Shown: positions 1-9,400 of the stretch, piece by piece
Numbering within the stretch: the first letter of the stretch is position 1
How the letters are laid out: each line of letters begins with the position of its first letter
Origin: Bacteroidota bacterium
GTDB lineage: Bacteria > Bacteroidota > Bacteroidia > Flavobacteriales > Flavobacteriaceae
Direction: 5' to 3'
NCBI GenBank assembly: GCA_024280145.1
Contig: JAJRQR010000165.1
Location: 1-34,443 of the forward strand
Length of the DNA: 34,443 bases
Made by a program: the position numbers and the translations under genes
The notes under the pieces: generated by a model
Database searches by the model: none
Told to the model about the DNA's origin: nothing
Seen by the model: the letters and a program-made list of their open reading frames with translations, nothing else

Positions 1-88
1 ATGCTTGGCCGTCCGCATCTACCAATAACCACTCTTTGTTTACAGTGTTTTTGTTAGCAGATACTGTTTTGTAACTTAATGTATCCAT
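1..88 (-). CDS. rplM: 50S ribosomal protein L13, 5' part only (runs off left edge)
   Basis: Reverse complement reads ATGGATACATTAAGTTACAAAACAGTATCTGCTAAC..., giving MDTLSYKTVSANKNTVNKEWLLVDADGQA, which resembles the N-terminus of Bacteroidota L13. Not in the ORF track because it is truncated. Confidence 0.85.
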   Translation of the reverse strand, partial: MDTLSYKTVSANKNTVNKEWLLVDADGQA

Positions 89-178
89 TTAGTTCTTTGT
101 CTTATTGTTAATAAATCATTGTATTGCCCAGTTAAGAGCTTTGTCCTTAATAGCAAATAATTGCTGTTTTGAGGGCTG

Positions 179-209
179 CAAATGTAATACTATTAAATAG
201 AATAACAAA
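179..209 (-). promoter_or_regulatory. Bacteroidota-type promoter for rplM
   Basis: On the minus strand: TTTG (209-206), 19-nt spacer, TACATTTG (186-179). This matches the TTTG / TAnnTTTG consensus with 19-nt spacing. Confidence 0.7.
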
Positions 210-344
210 CAGTTGCGTTTTTATTTTTCTGAATTAAAACGGAATTAATTTAAATCTGTTTTTCAAAGTTAAAATTGTCTAAAAAACACGTTAAACTGTA
301 ACATTTTCCCGAAATTTATGTCTCTTTAGAAACCATTATTTAAA

Positions 345-3011
345 ATGAAAAAATTTGTCCTTTTTTTTGCTTTCAGTTTCTGTTTTTCAATACTAGGAAT
401 TGCTCAAGAAGAAACAAAAAAACCTACTCCAAGAAATTATACTACAAAACATATAGGGAATAATGAAGCCCCAAAAATTGATGCTTTTTTTGATGAAGGG
501 GTTTGGAATACTGTTGAATGGGCAACAGATTTCACACAAAACAAACCCGATAATGGTGCGCCTCCTACCGAGGAAACCAAATTCAAAATTCTTTACGATG
601 ATAAAAACATCTATTTTGCGGTAGTTAGTTTTGATGCTGAACCAGATAAAATAGAAAGAAGACTTGCCAGACGTGATGGATTTGAAGGTGATTATGTAGA
701 GGTGCATTTGGATAGCAATCACGATAAACGAACCGCTTTTTCTTTCACCATTACTGCTGCGGGAGTTAAGGGAGATGAATTTATCTCATTAAATGGTGAT
801 GATTTTGATGCAAGTTGGAACCCAATTTGGTATGTAAAAACTCAAATTACCGATGAGGGTTGGAATGCAGAATTTAGAATTCCATTATCACAATTGCGCT
901 TCGGAAATGAAGAAGAACAAGTATGGGGTCTGCAAATGATGCGTCGGTATTTTAGAACCGATGAACGATCCCTATGGCAACATGTATTACCGAATCCACC
1001 AGGTTGGGTAAGTGAATATGGTTTGTTAAAAGGGTTAAGAGGACTAAAACCCCAAAAACAATTGGAAATTCAGCCCTACGGATTGGCACAATTAGATACC
1101 TATCCTGAAGAGCCAGGAAATCCATTTAGAGATGGAACCGATACAAAATTTTCAGTAGGTCTCGATGCCAAAATAGGAATCACCAACGACCTTACGGTAG
1201 ATGTAACAGTAAATCCAGATTTTGGTCAAGTAGAAGCAGATCCCGGAGCTATTGCTTTAGATGGCTTCGAAATATTCTTTAGAGAACAACGTCCTTTCTT
1301 TGTAGAAAATAAAAATATTTTTGATTATCAAGTAGGAGGAGGTCAGGATAATTTATTCTTTTCTCGTAGAATTGGAAGAAGCCCACAAGGGTATTCTACA
1401 GCCGATCTTAGTAAAGGAGAATATGAAGATGTACCAAATAACACCACCATTTTAGGAGCTGCAAAATTTAGCGGAAAAACAAAAGATGGCTGGTCTATTG
1501 GGGTTTTAGAAAGTGTAACCGCCAAAGAATATGCCGAAATCGAACTTAGTGATGATCAAGATTTTCTGGATGGATTGAATGAAATAGGAGAAAAACGAGA
1601 AGAAATTGTGGAACCATTAACCAATTATTTGGTAGGGAGGTTGCAAAAAGATTTTAATGATAACAACACCTATATAGGAGGAATTTTTACGTCAGTAAAT
1701 AGAAAGTTAGAAGGAAATCTAGATTTTCTTCGAGAAAGTGCTTACACAGGAGGAATAGATTTTAAACATAATTGGAACGATCGGAAATATTATATAAAAG
1801 GCGATTTTGTTTTAAGCAATGTCAATGGAAGTGAAGAAGCAATATTAAATACGCAAATGTCCTTAACACACCTTTTTCAGCGTGAAGATGCAAGTCACGT
1901 ATCAGTAGATCCAACTAAAACCTCTTTAACAGGAACAGGAGGAATGTTAGAATTTGGAAAACAAGGAGGAGGAAATTGGACTTATAATATTGGAGGAAAT
2001 TGGCGTTCTCCAGAATTAGAACTCAATGATATTGGTTTTTTACGACAAGCAGATCGTATTTTTCAGTATGCCAATGTTACAAGAGAATTTAATATACCAA
2101 CTTCTTGGTATCGGTATGCAGAAATTGGATTTGAACAATTTTCAACCTATGATTTTGAAGGAAATTACAACAGAATTCAGTTTGAACTAAAGGGAGAAAT
2201 TAATTATAAAAATAATTGGTGGAGCGATGGCGGAGTAGCCTATAAACCTAGAATTTATAGTAACACCGTTTTAAGAGGAGGGCCTCGTTGGCGCTGGTCT
2301 GATGAACATTTTTTTTATTTTTTCTCTGGAACCGATCGCACAAAAAAATTAAGCGGAACTTTAGGCTATGTGTATTCTCAAGCAAAACAAAATAACTTTT
2401 CAATGCGGCGTTATGTGGTTCGATTAAACTACCAACCTATTAATGCTTTAAATTTGTCGCTTTCCACAGAATATCAAATCAATCCCAATAAAACGCAATA
2501 TGTTACTCAACAGGACTTTGTTGGCACTTCACGTTATATTATGAGTGGAATTGACCAAGAAACCTTAAGTGCAACACTTAGAGTTAACTATACATTTAAT
2601 CCAAATTTAACGCTTCAGTATTACGGGCAACCTTCTATTGCTCGTGGAAAATATTCTAGCTTTAATTATGTAAATGATGCTACAGCAGAAAACTTAAACG
2701 ACCGTGTTACTTGGTATAACAACAATCAGATTTCATTTGAAGATGGACTATACAGTGTAGATGAAAATCAAGATGGTACTACCGATTATAGTTTTGGCGA
2801 TCCTAATTTCTCTTTTGTTCAATACCGATCTAATTTGGTGTTGCGTTGGGAATACATTCCAGGTTCCGAAATTTTCTTTGTTTGGTCACAAGGGATCACC
2901 AGTTTTGGTGATGCTTTAAATGATTTTAGCACTATACTAGATGAACAATTATTTAGTCAACAACCCGAAAATACCTTTTTAATTAAAATGACCTATCGGT
3001 TTGTGTTGTAA
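345..3011 (+). CDS. DUF5916 domain-containing protein (N-terminal CBM9-like sugar-binding module, C-terminal outer-membrane-like beta-strand region)
   Basis: 888-aa ORF with signal peptide MKKFVLFFAFSFCFSILGIAQ. Contains IDAFFDEGVWNTVEWATDFTQNKPDNGAPPTEETKFKILYDDKNIYFAV and VNPDFGQVEADPGAIALDGFEIFFREQRPFFVENKNIF, typical of this family. Confidence 0.85.
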   Translation: MKKFVLFFAFSFCFSILGIAQEETKKPTPRNYTTKHIGNNEAPKIDAFFDEGVWNTVEWATDFTQNKPDNGAPPTEETKFKILYDDKNIYFAVVSFDAEPDKIERRLARRDGFEGDYVEVHLDSNHDKRTAFSFTITAAGVKGDEFISLNGDDFDASWNPIWYVKTQITDEGWNAEFRIPLSQLRFGNEEEQVWGLQMMRRYFRTDERSLWQHVLPNPPGWVSEYGLLKGLRGLKPQKQLEIQPYGLAQLDTYPEEPGNPFRDGTDTKFSVGLDAKIGITNDLTVDVTVNPDFGQVEADPGAIALDGFEIFFREQRPFFVENKNIFDYQVGGGQDNLFFSRRIGRSPQGYSTADLSKGEYEDVPNNTTILGAAKFSGKTKDGWSIGVLESVTAKEYAEIELSDDQDFLDGLNEIGEKREEIVEPLTNYLVGRLQKDFNDNNTYIGGIFTSVNRKLEGNLDFLRESAYTGGIDFKHNWNDRKYYIKGDFVLSNVNGSEEAILNTQMSLTHLFQREDASHVSVDPTKTSLTGTGGMLEFGKQGGGNWTYNIGGNWRSPELELNDIGFLRQADRIFQYANVTREFNIPTSWYRYAEIGFEQFSTYDFEGNYNRIQFELKGEINYKNNWWSDGGVAYKPRIYSNTVLRGGPRWRWSDEHFFYFFSGTDRTKKLSGTLGYVYSQAKQNNFSMRRYVVRLNYQPINALNLSLSTEYQINPNKTQYVTQQDFVGTSRYIMSGIDQETLSATLRVNYTFNPNLTLQYYGQPSIARGKYSSFNYVNDATAENLNDRVTWYNNNQISFEDGLYSVDENQDGTTDYSFGDPNFSFVQYRSNLVLRWEYIPGSEIFFVWSQGITSFGDALNDFSTILDEQLFSQQPENTFLIKMTYRFVL

Positions 3012-3026
3012 TTTATTAGTTTAAAA

Positions 3027-3056
3027 AACAAACCCTTGAAATTTCAAGGGTTTGTT
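3027..3056 (-). terminator. Intrinsic terminator, 15-bp perfect palindrome
   Basis: aacaaacccttgaaatttcaagggtttgtt is a perfect inverted repeat. On the minus strand it is followed by a T6 run, so it mainly terminates the 3113..6205 gene; it lies between convergent genes. Confidence 0.75.
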
Positions 3057-3112
3057 GCCACTTCCCCATCGTGGCTCTCAAAACATAGTTAAATAAAACT
3101 CAACTATAAAAT

Positions 3113-6100
3113 TTATCTTATTCGTTCAATTTCAAAGGATGTTTTTCCTCCATTTGAATCTATTGTTATTGCTCCTGTGTGATAGATATAAATTTCTATT
3201 TTATCTGAAACCGCTAAGTCTATTAAGGTAGAAATATCGCGTTGTATTAAACCATTTCCATAATGTGCCATTTGTACCCTTTTATTTATTGAGCCATTTA
3301 CATAAACAGCAACACCAAATGAGTTGGTAGAACTACTTGTTGCATTGGAATGAAACGATGCATTAATACGATATATTCCAGCTGTAGTTACATTAAAACG
3401 TGTATTTGTTGTATTAAAATTTGTGGTTAAATCGAAGCTTACCGTATCAAAATTAATTTTATCCCAACTATTGCCTGTAAAAGACTGATTTGCAGACATA
3501 AGTATTTTTGCAGCAGCAAAGGTTGAAACATCAGAAACATCTACAAAAGATACTTGTCCTGCTCCATCTGTTTGCATAATTTGATTCACTGTACCATCTG
3601 TAAGTGGCATATTATACTCATCATTAATATTTAATAACCCACTTTTGTAAATCGTAAGAGCGTTGCTTCTGTTTGCGTTTGATGTGCCATTTCCTACTGT
3701 AAATATTCTATCAGTATCATTATGAAAACTTGTACTATTTGGTGTGTATTCTGTTGAAAAAAGACCAAGTGTAGTTTCTGAGAACGAAGGAGAAGTGTTT
3801 TCTCTTCCAAATGCAGATGAACTACTACCAGATGCGGTATTATTTTGCCCCATAGCGATTGAACCTATAGCTGAAGCCGTATTGGTTACACCTATTGCCG
3901 CAGAATAATTCCCTGAGGCAGTACTTGTTCCCATGGAAAAAGAGTGATCACCTGAAGCTGTTGAGCCAAAACCACCCATGGCAAACGAATGAGAGCCTGA
4001 AGCTGTAGTTGATTGACCCAAACTAAATGAGTAATCTCCAGTTGCTTCTGTAGCATACCCTAATGCCATAGAACCAGTACCTGAAGCGGTATTATTATAT
4101 CCAACCGAAAAAGAATAATTACCTGATGCAACACCAGTACTTCCTAAAGCTGTAGAAGCAACACCAGATGCAGTAACTATAGTTCCTAACGCTGTTGAGT
4201 AATTTCCTATAGAGCCTGCATAATTACCAGATCTAAAGCTAGCCGTTCTTGGGTTAAAAAACATTTGGATACCAATCCCTATTGGTGCTACATCACCAGA
4301 ACCTAGAGTACCTGTTACCAAAAAGCCATCTTCGCCAGCAATAGTAACAGCTCCATCTGTAGCATAAATGGTTCTTCCAGAACCTGCTGCACCACCTTCG
4401 TCATAGGCTTGGTCTAGCGTGTTTTGGGTGTCACCGTCTTGTAAACCTGCCAAATCTACAGTGGTAGAAGATCCATTTTGGATATCAATTTGTAAAGAAG
4501 TTCCTGTGAGTGTTGCTCCGGTAAGGTTTTGATTATCTGTATTGTCTAAATAACCTGATAAGTCAACTGTTGTGGCGTCATTAGTTAAGCTTAAAGTGTT
4601 TGTGGATAGCGTTAGGTTTTGGTTGTCAGTATTGTCTAAATAGCCTGATAAGTTCACCGTTGTAGCATCGTTTGTTAAGCTTAAAGTGTTTGTGGATAGA
4701 GATAGGTCTTGGTTATCTGTATTATCTAAATAGCCTGATAAGTTCACCGTTGTAGCATCGTTTGTAAGGCTTAAAGTATTTGCGGTTAGAGATAAGTCTT
4801 GGTTGTCTGTTCCAGTACCATCTTGAAGTGTGGATAAATCTACTGTTTGAGCAGCTACACCATCATCTTCAACCTCTAAAGTAAGAACGTTTGTGGCTGT
4901 GTTAAAACTAAAGGTGTCTATGGTTTGGTTATCGGTACCTGTGCCATCCTGTAAACCTACCAAATCTACAGAAGTAGAAGATCCATTTTCTATATCTATT
5001 TGTAAAGAAGTTCCTGTGAGAGTTGCTCCTGTTAAATTTTGGTTATCCGTCCCAGTACCATCTTGAAGTGTTGATAAATCTACTGTTTGAGCAGCAAGGC
5101 CATCATTTTCTACTTCAAGTGTTAGAATATTAGTGCCCGTGTTAAAGTTAAAAGTATCTACGGTTTGGTCGTCTGTGCCAGTACCATCTTGTAAACCTAC
5201 CAAATCTACAGAAGTAGAAGATCCATTTTCTATATCTATTTGTAAGGAAGTTCCTGTGAGTGTTGCTCCTGTTAAGTTTTGGTTGTCAGTATTGTCTAAA
5301 TAACCTGATAAGTTCACTGTTGTAGCATCGTTTGTAAGGCTTAAAGTATTTCCGGTTAGAGATAGGTCTTGGTTGTCAGTATCTGTAAAAATAGAACTAG
5401 CGTTTACCCAGGAAGCAGTTCCAAAAGCATCAGATCGAAGAATTTTATTATTACCTTCATTCCCATCTCTTAAAATAAAACTTCCTTCAATATATAATCG
5501 CCCACCAGGGTTTTCTGTACCAATGTAAATAGAACCATTATCAGATACTCTCATTCTTTCTAAAAGATTTCCAGACATATCACCTGTAAAAAAAGCAAGA
5601 CTACCAGCAAAATTTGTAGAACCATTTAATAATGCTTCTATTCGTGCAATTCCATTTCCATAGGAACTTCCTGGTAAATTTTCAAAATGTATTCCTCCTA
5701 CTACTGAATTTGTCATTCCTGTATTTCCTATAATTTCAATAAAAGCTGGATCAATAGGAGCTGCAGTGTTTTCTGCCATAATTGAAAGAGTTCTACTAGC
5801 ATTAGTGTAATTCCCTGTTGTTGGAGTTCCTATACCTACATTACCGTATGTATACATATTATCGTTAATATCATTTGGGGGTGTATCTCCGGTTTCATAC
5901 CAATCTGAATCTCCACCATTATTAACATTTATCCAACTGACACCTGTATTATCCCAGTAGTAAAATCCTTTACTCGGTGTGCCAGCTCCAGTAACAAAGA
6001 CCATCATACCATCTTGTGCGGCTGTTGGATCTGTTACTGGAAATTCATCTACTCGTGGTATTAGTAAACCATCTGTATTACTAGGTGTAGCTGCATTGCT

Positions 6101-6205
6101 TGCAGTAATATCTAAACTGGCTTTGGGATCTGTATTTCCAATACCTACTTGTGCTGTTGCCCAAAAGGAAAGACAAACAAAAATAATAGTTAGTTGTATT
6201 TTCAT
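3113..6205 (-). CDS. Secreted repetitive surface protein: tandem repeats, YadA-like head repeats, C-terminal C1q/TNF-like domain
   Basis: The ORF extends to 6229, but the likely start is MKIQLTIIFVCLSFWATAQVGIG at 6205 (signal peptide). Repeats of NQNLTGATLTGTSLQIDIENGSSTSVDLVGLQDGTGTD and NQDLSLTANTLSLTNDATTVNLSGYLDNTD; YadA-like ASGNYSFSVGYNNTASGTGSMALGYATEATGDYSFSLG; C-terminal TTAGIYRINASFHSN...VAVYVNGSINKRVQM...SDKIEIYIYHTG resembles C1q folds. Confidence 0.8.
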   Translation of the reverse strand: MKIQLTIIFVCLSFWATAQVGIGNTDPKASLDITASNAATPSNTDGLLIPRVDEFPVTDPTAAQDGMMVFVTGAGTPSKGFYYWDNTGVSWINVNNGGDSDWYETGDTPPNDINDNMYTYGNVGIGTPTTGNYTNASRTLSIMAENTAAPIDPAFIEIIGNTGMTNSVVGGIHFENLPGSSYGNGIARIEALLNGSTNFAGSLAFFTGDMSGNLLERMRVSDNGSIYIGTENPGGRLYIEGSFILRDGNEGNNKILRSDAFGTASWVNASSIFTDTDNQDLSLTGNTLSLTNDATTVNLSGYLDNTDNQNLTGATLTGTSLQIDIENGSSTSVDLVGLQDGTGTDDQTVDTFNFNTGTNILTLEVENDGLAAQTVDLSTLQDGTGTDNQNLTGATLTGTSLQIDIENGSSTSVDLVGLQDGTGTDNQTIDTFSFNTATNVLTLEVEDDGVAAQTVDLSTLQDGTGTDNQDLSLTANTLSLTNDATTVNLSGYLDNTDNQDLSLSTNTLSLTNDATTVNLSGYLDNTDNQNLTLSTNTLSLTNDATTVDLSGYLDNTDNQNLTGATLTGTSLQIDIQNGSSTTVDLAGLQDGDTQNTLDQAYDEGGAAGSGRTIYATDGAVTIAGEDGFLVTGTLGSGDVAPIGIGIQMFFNPRTASFRSGNYAGSIGNYSTALGTIVTASGVASTALGSTGVASGNYSFSVGYNNTASGTGSMALGYATEATGDYSFSLGQSTTASGSHSFAMGGFGSTASGDHSFSMGTSTASGNYSAAIGVTNTASAIGSIAMGQNNTASGSSSSAFGRENTSPSFSETTLGLFSTEYTPNSTSFHNDTDRIFTVGNGTSNANRSNALTIYKSGLLNINDEYNMPLTDGTVNQIMQTDGAGQVSFVDVSDVSTFAAAKILMSANQSFTGNSWDKINFDTVSFDLTTNFNTTNTRFNVTTAGIYRINASFHSNATSSSTNSFGVAVYVNGSINKRVQMAHYGNGLIQRDISTLIDLAVSDKIEIYIYHTGAITIDSNGGKTSFEIERIR
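4425..5395 (-). repeat. Intragenic tandem/interspersed coding repeats
   Basis: Near-identical DNA segments recur, e.g. cctaccaaatctacagaagtagaagatccattttctatatctatttgta near 4965 and near 5195, and cctgataagttcaccgttgtagcatcgtttgt near 4650 and 4735 with near copies near 4555 and 5310. Confidence 0.85.
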
Positions 6206-6302
6206 GATACTATGTTTTTGAAAATGCAATAGATGTTGGTTAATAAATGTGCAGGGAGGTATTGTTTTTGTTGGGACAAAAAAAGTTCCATCTATTGCTC
6301 TA

Positions 6303-6363
6303 CAAAAGTAGCCGTAAGCCTATTTTTAAGCATGGAGTATTTGTGCAAAATCATGGAGTATTT
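6303..6363 (-). promoter_or_regulatory. Putative activated promoter of the 3113..6205 gene: -7 box plus two direct repeats
   Basis: Minus-strand TACTTTTG (6310-6303) fits TAnnTTTG. No TTTG lies at the -33 position. The 12-mer CATGGAGTATTT (plus strand) occurs at 6331-6342 and 6352-6363, 21 bp apart. Confidence 0.55.
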
Positions 6364-6441
6364 TGTCAGAAATCAAGCTTGTTGCCCTGTCTTACGAGAT
6401 ACTTACTTTGGTCGTTTAAATGACAAACAAAATGAGAAGGG

Positions 6442-9400
6442 TTATTTACGTATTTCTGTAGGGCTTTCGCCAAAAGTAATTTTGAATGTTTTACTAAACC
6501 AACTTGGATCATTAAATCCTGTTGCATAGGCAATTTCTGAAATGGTTAAGTCTGTGGTTTGTAGCAACTCTTTTGCTTTTTCGAGTCGTATATTTCTAAT
6601 AAAAATTGCCGTTGAGGTATTTGAGATTGCTTTTAATTTTCGGTATAATTGGGAGTCGCTTAAGCCCAACTCCCTCGCTAATTTTTCTGAATTAAAGGTA
6701 TTGTCTTCAATAAATAGATGAATGCAATCTATTGCTTTGTTTAAAAAAATAATATTTTTATCAGTACTAGTTTTTACTTTCTTTTTTTGTTGAACAACAA
6801 CTTCTGTTTGATAGCGTTCTTGTAAGTTTTTTCGTTTTGCAATAAGATTGGCTATGCGAATTTGCAATTCTTTCTTACTAAAGGGTTTAGTTAAATAAGC
6901 ATCTGCACCACTTACTAAACCTTCTATTTTTTCTTCTTGCATCGCTTTAGAAGTCAGAATGATAATAGGAATATGGTTGGTAGCTTCGTGTTGTTGTAGT
7001 TTTTGTGTCATTTCAAAACCATCCATTACGGGCATCATTACATCCGAAATAATAAGATCTGGAATTTGCGCCATAGCTTTGTCTAAACCTTTGGAGCCAT
7101 CTGGAGCGTGTGTTATTTGGTAATCATCAGATAAACAAGAGCTAATATAATTTGCCATATCTGTATTGTCGTCAACTATTAAAATATGGTTATCTGCATC
7201 TTTATTACTGCTCCCAACAGCTGGAAGTACTTCGGTTTTGCCGATAGTGGCGTGAAAATCTTCTGTGTTTACAGTTGCTTCTTGGGCATTTTGTGTGATA
7301 GGAAGTAGTACTGTAAAGGTACTTCCTGTTCCTATTTCAGAAATAACAGAAATACGGCCTTTCATTAAATGGGTGAGTTCTTTGGTAAGTGCTAGACCGA
7401 TTCCCGTACCTTGTGAGACTTTCAAAGTATCTGATTGCGCTTGATAAAAGCGATCAAAAATTTTATTTAACTCTACATCGTTTATTCCACAGCCTTGATC
7501 TTTAACTTCTATTTTTAATTGGAGTTTTCCATTTTTAGTTATTCGAGAAAGTGTTATTTCAACCTTTTTTTCTTCGGAAGTAAATTTAAGTGCATTTGAA
7601 AGTAAATTGGTGATGATTTGACGAAGTTTTTCAGCATCAAAATCCATTTTAATTTCCTCTTGTTCTGAAGCAAATATTAGTTGTACTTTATTGTCTTCAG
7701 CAATACTTAAGAAGCTATTGGTAAGATGTTTTACATAAGAAACCACATTGCTGTTTTTATAATTAAGTTGTAATTTTCCTTGTTCTAATTTGGCTAAATC
7801 TAGCATTTGATTGACCAATCCAAGAAGGTTATTACTATTTTTTTCAATGGTTTCAAGTGATGATATTGTTTCTTTTTTGGCAGAAAATTGTTCTTTTAAA
7901 TTACCCAAATACCCTAAAATAATGGTTAATGGTGTTCTAAATTCATGAGTGATATTGGTGATGAATCGGGATTTTAAATCATCTAAATCCTGTAAACGTT
8001 TTGCTTCCTGCCCAGCAAGTTTTCGTTGTAGCGTTATTTTATAATACAGATATACAAGCGAGAGAAAAAGTACTAAATAGGTTAGGTATGCAAAATTACT
8101 TCTATACCAAGGAGGTTTTACATCTAGGCTTAGTTGTAGAGGAGCCTTATTCCAAATTTTACCTCGCGATACACCTTGAATTTGCAAAGTGTAAGTTTTG
8201 GGTGAAAGTGTAAGTAATTGAATAGAATTTTTATCGTTTAATGAATTCCATTGGGTATCGTCGGGTAATAATTTATAAACATATTGTAGGTTGCTATTTG
8301 GCCTAAAGTCAAGTGCCGAAAAACTTAAATTTACAGGAAAATCGTTATAATTAATTTGAATTTCTTCAGTTAAAGTAATATTCTGACTAAGTTTTTCACT
8401 GTTAATTTCTGGCAAAACATCTTTGTCTTTAATAGAAAAACTTGTAAAAATTAGTTGGCTTTCTTTATCAAGGTTATCAATTTTAGAAGGGTTAATAATG
8501 TTAAAACCATTAATACCTCCAAAATATAATTCGTTTGTATTTTTGTCATTAAAAGCAGCACCAAGGTTAAATTCTAAACTTTGTAACCCATCTTTTGGTG
8601 TGTAATTAGAAAATACTTTAGTGGTTTTATTAAACCTAAAAAGCCCTCCATTTGTGGTAAGCCAAAGGTTGTTGAGTTTATCCTCAATAATATTGTAAAT
8701 AAAAGTATTGGTTAAACCTTCTTTTTTTCCGAAGTATGTAAAATTATCCTCCTTATTATTATATAAATGAAGCCCATTATGGGTGGCAATCCAAAGGTTA
8801 TTTTCAGCATCTAAAAACGTTGATAAAATGCCATTATTTTTAAGTCCTTTTTTGTCTTGGAAATATTGTGTGCAGATTGGTTTTGTATAATTTTTGCCAT
8901 TAAATATTAATTTACATAAACCAGTTTGTGTACTTACCCAAAAATTGTTTTGCTCATCTTGATTTAACTCTAAAATAAAATTAGAGGATAGTTTATTCTT
9001 ACTAATTTCAGGTTCAAAATGTTTACAACTATAATTGTTTTGCGATATGTTTCCTGTAAACCAATAAAGCCCATCGCCTTGTGTTGTTACCCAAATCGTG
9101 TTGTTATGGTCTTTATATAAATTGCGAATTGCGACTTTATTAAAAGGAATTGTTGCAATAATTGCTACGTTTTTAGGCGAAAAATTGTCTAAAGAAATAA
9201 TATAAATGGTATTGGTTGTAACTACCCAAAGGTTGTTGTCTATATCTATTTCAAGGTCTCTAATCCTTTCATTTGCCAATTCTATTTTTGAAAACTGTTT
9301 GGTTTGCGTATGTTGAGTCACCAATCCATTTGCAGTACCGATAAAAAGATAGTTGTTGTGTTTTATAAATGAAAAGATGGAAGGATTGCCAATATTTAAT

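Noticed and set aside
393-722. Minus-strand ORF of 109 aa
   Set aside because: Fully antisense to the DUF5916 gene; no recognisable motif and low-complexity Ile/Phe-rich composition.
3830-5395. CRISPR-like array because of the regular repeats
   Set aside because: Repeats are translated in frame, have no constant-length unique spacers, and lie within one ORF.
6233-6529. Plus-strand ORF of 98 aa over the surface-protein promoter
   Set aside because: No motif; overlaps the regulator 3' end antisense; the repeated MEY residues only reflect the 21-bp direct repeat.
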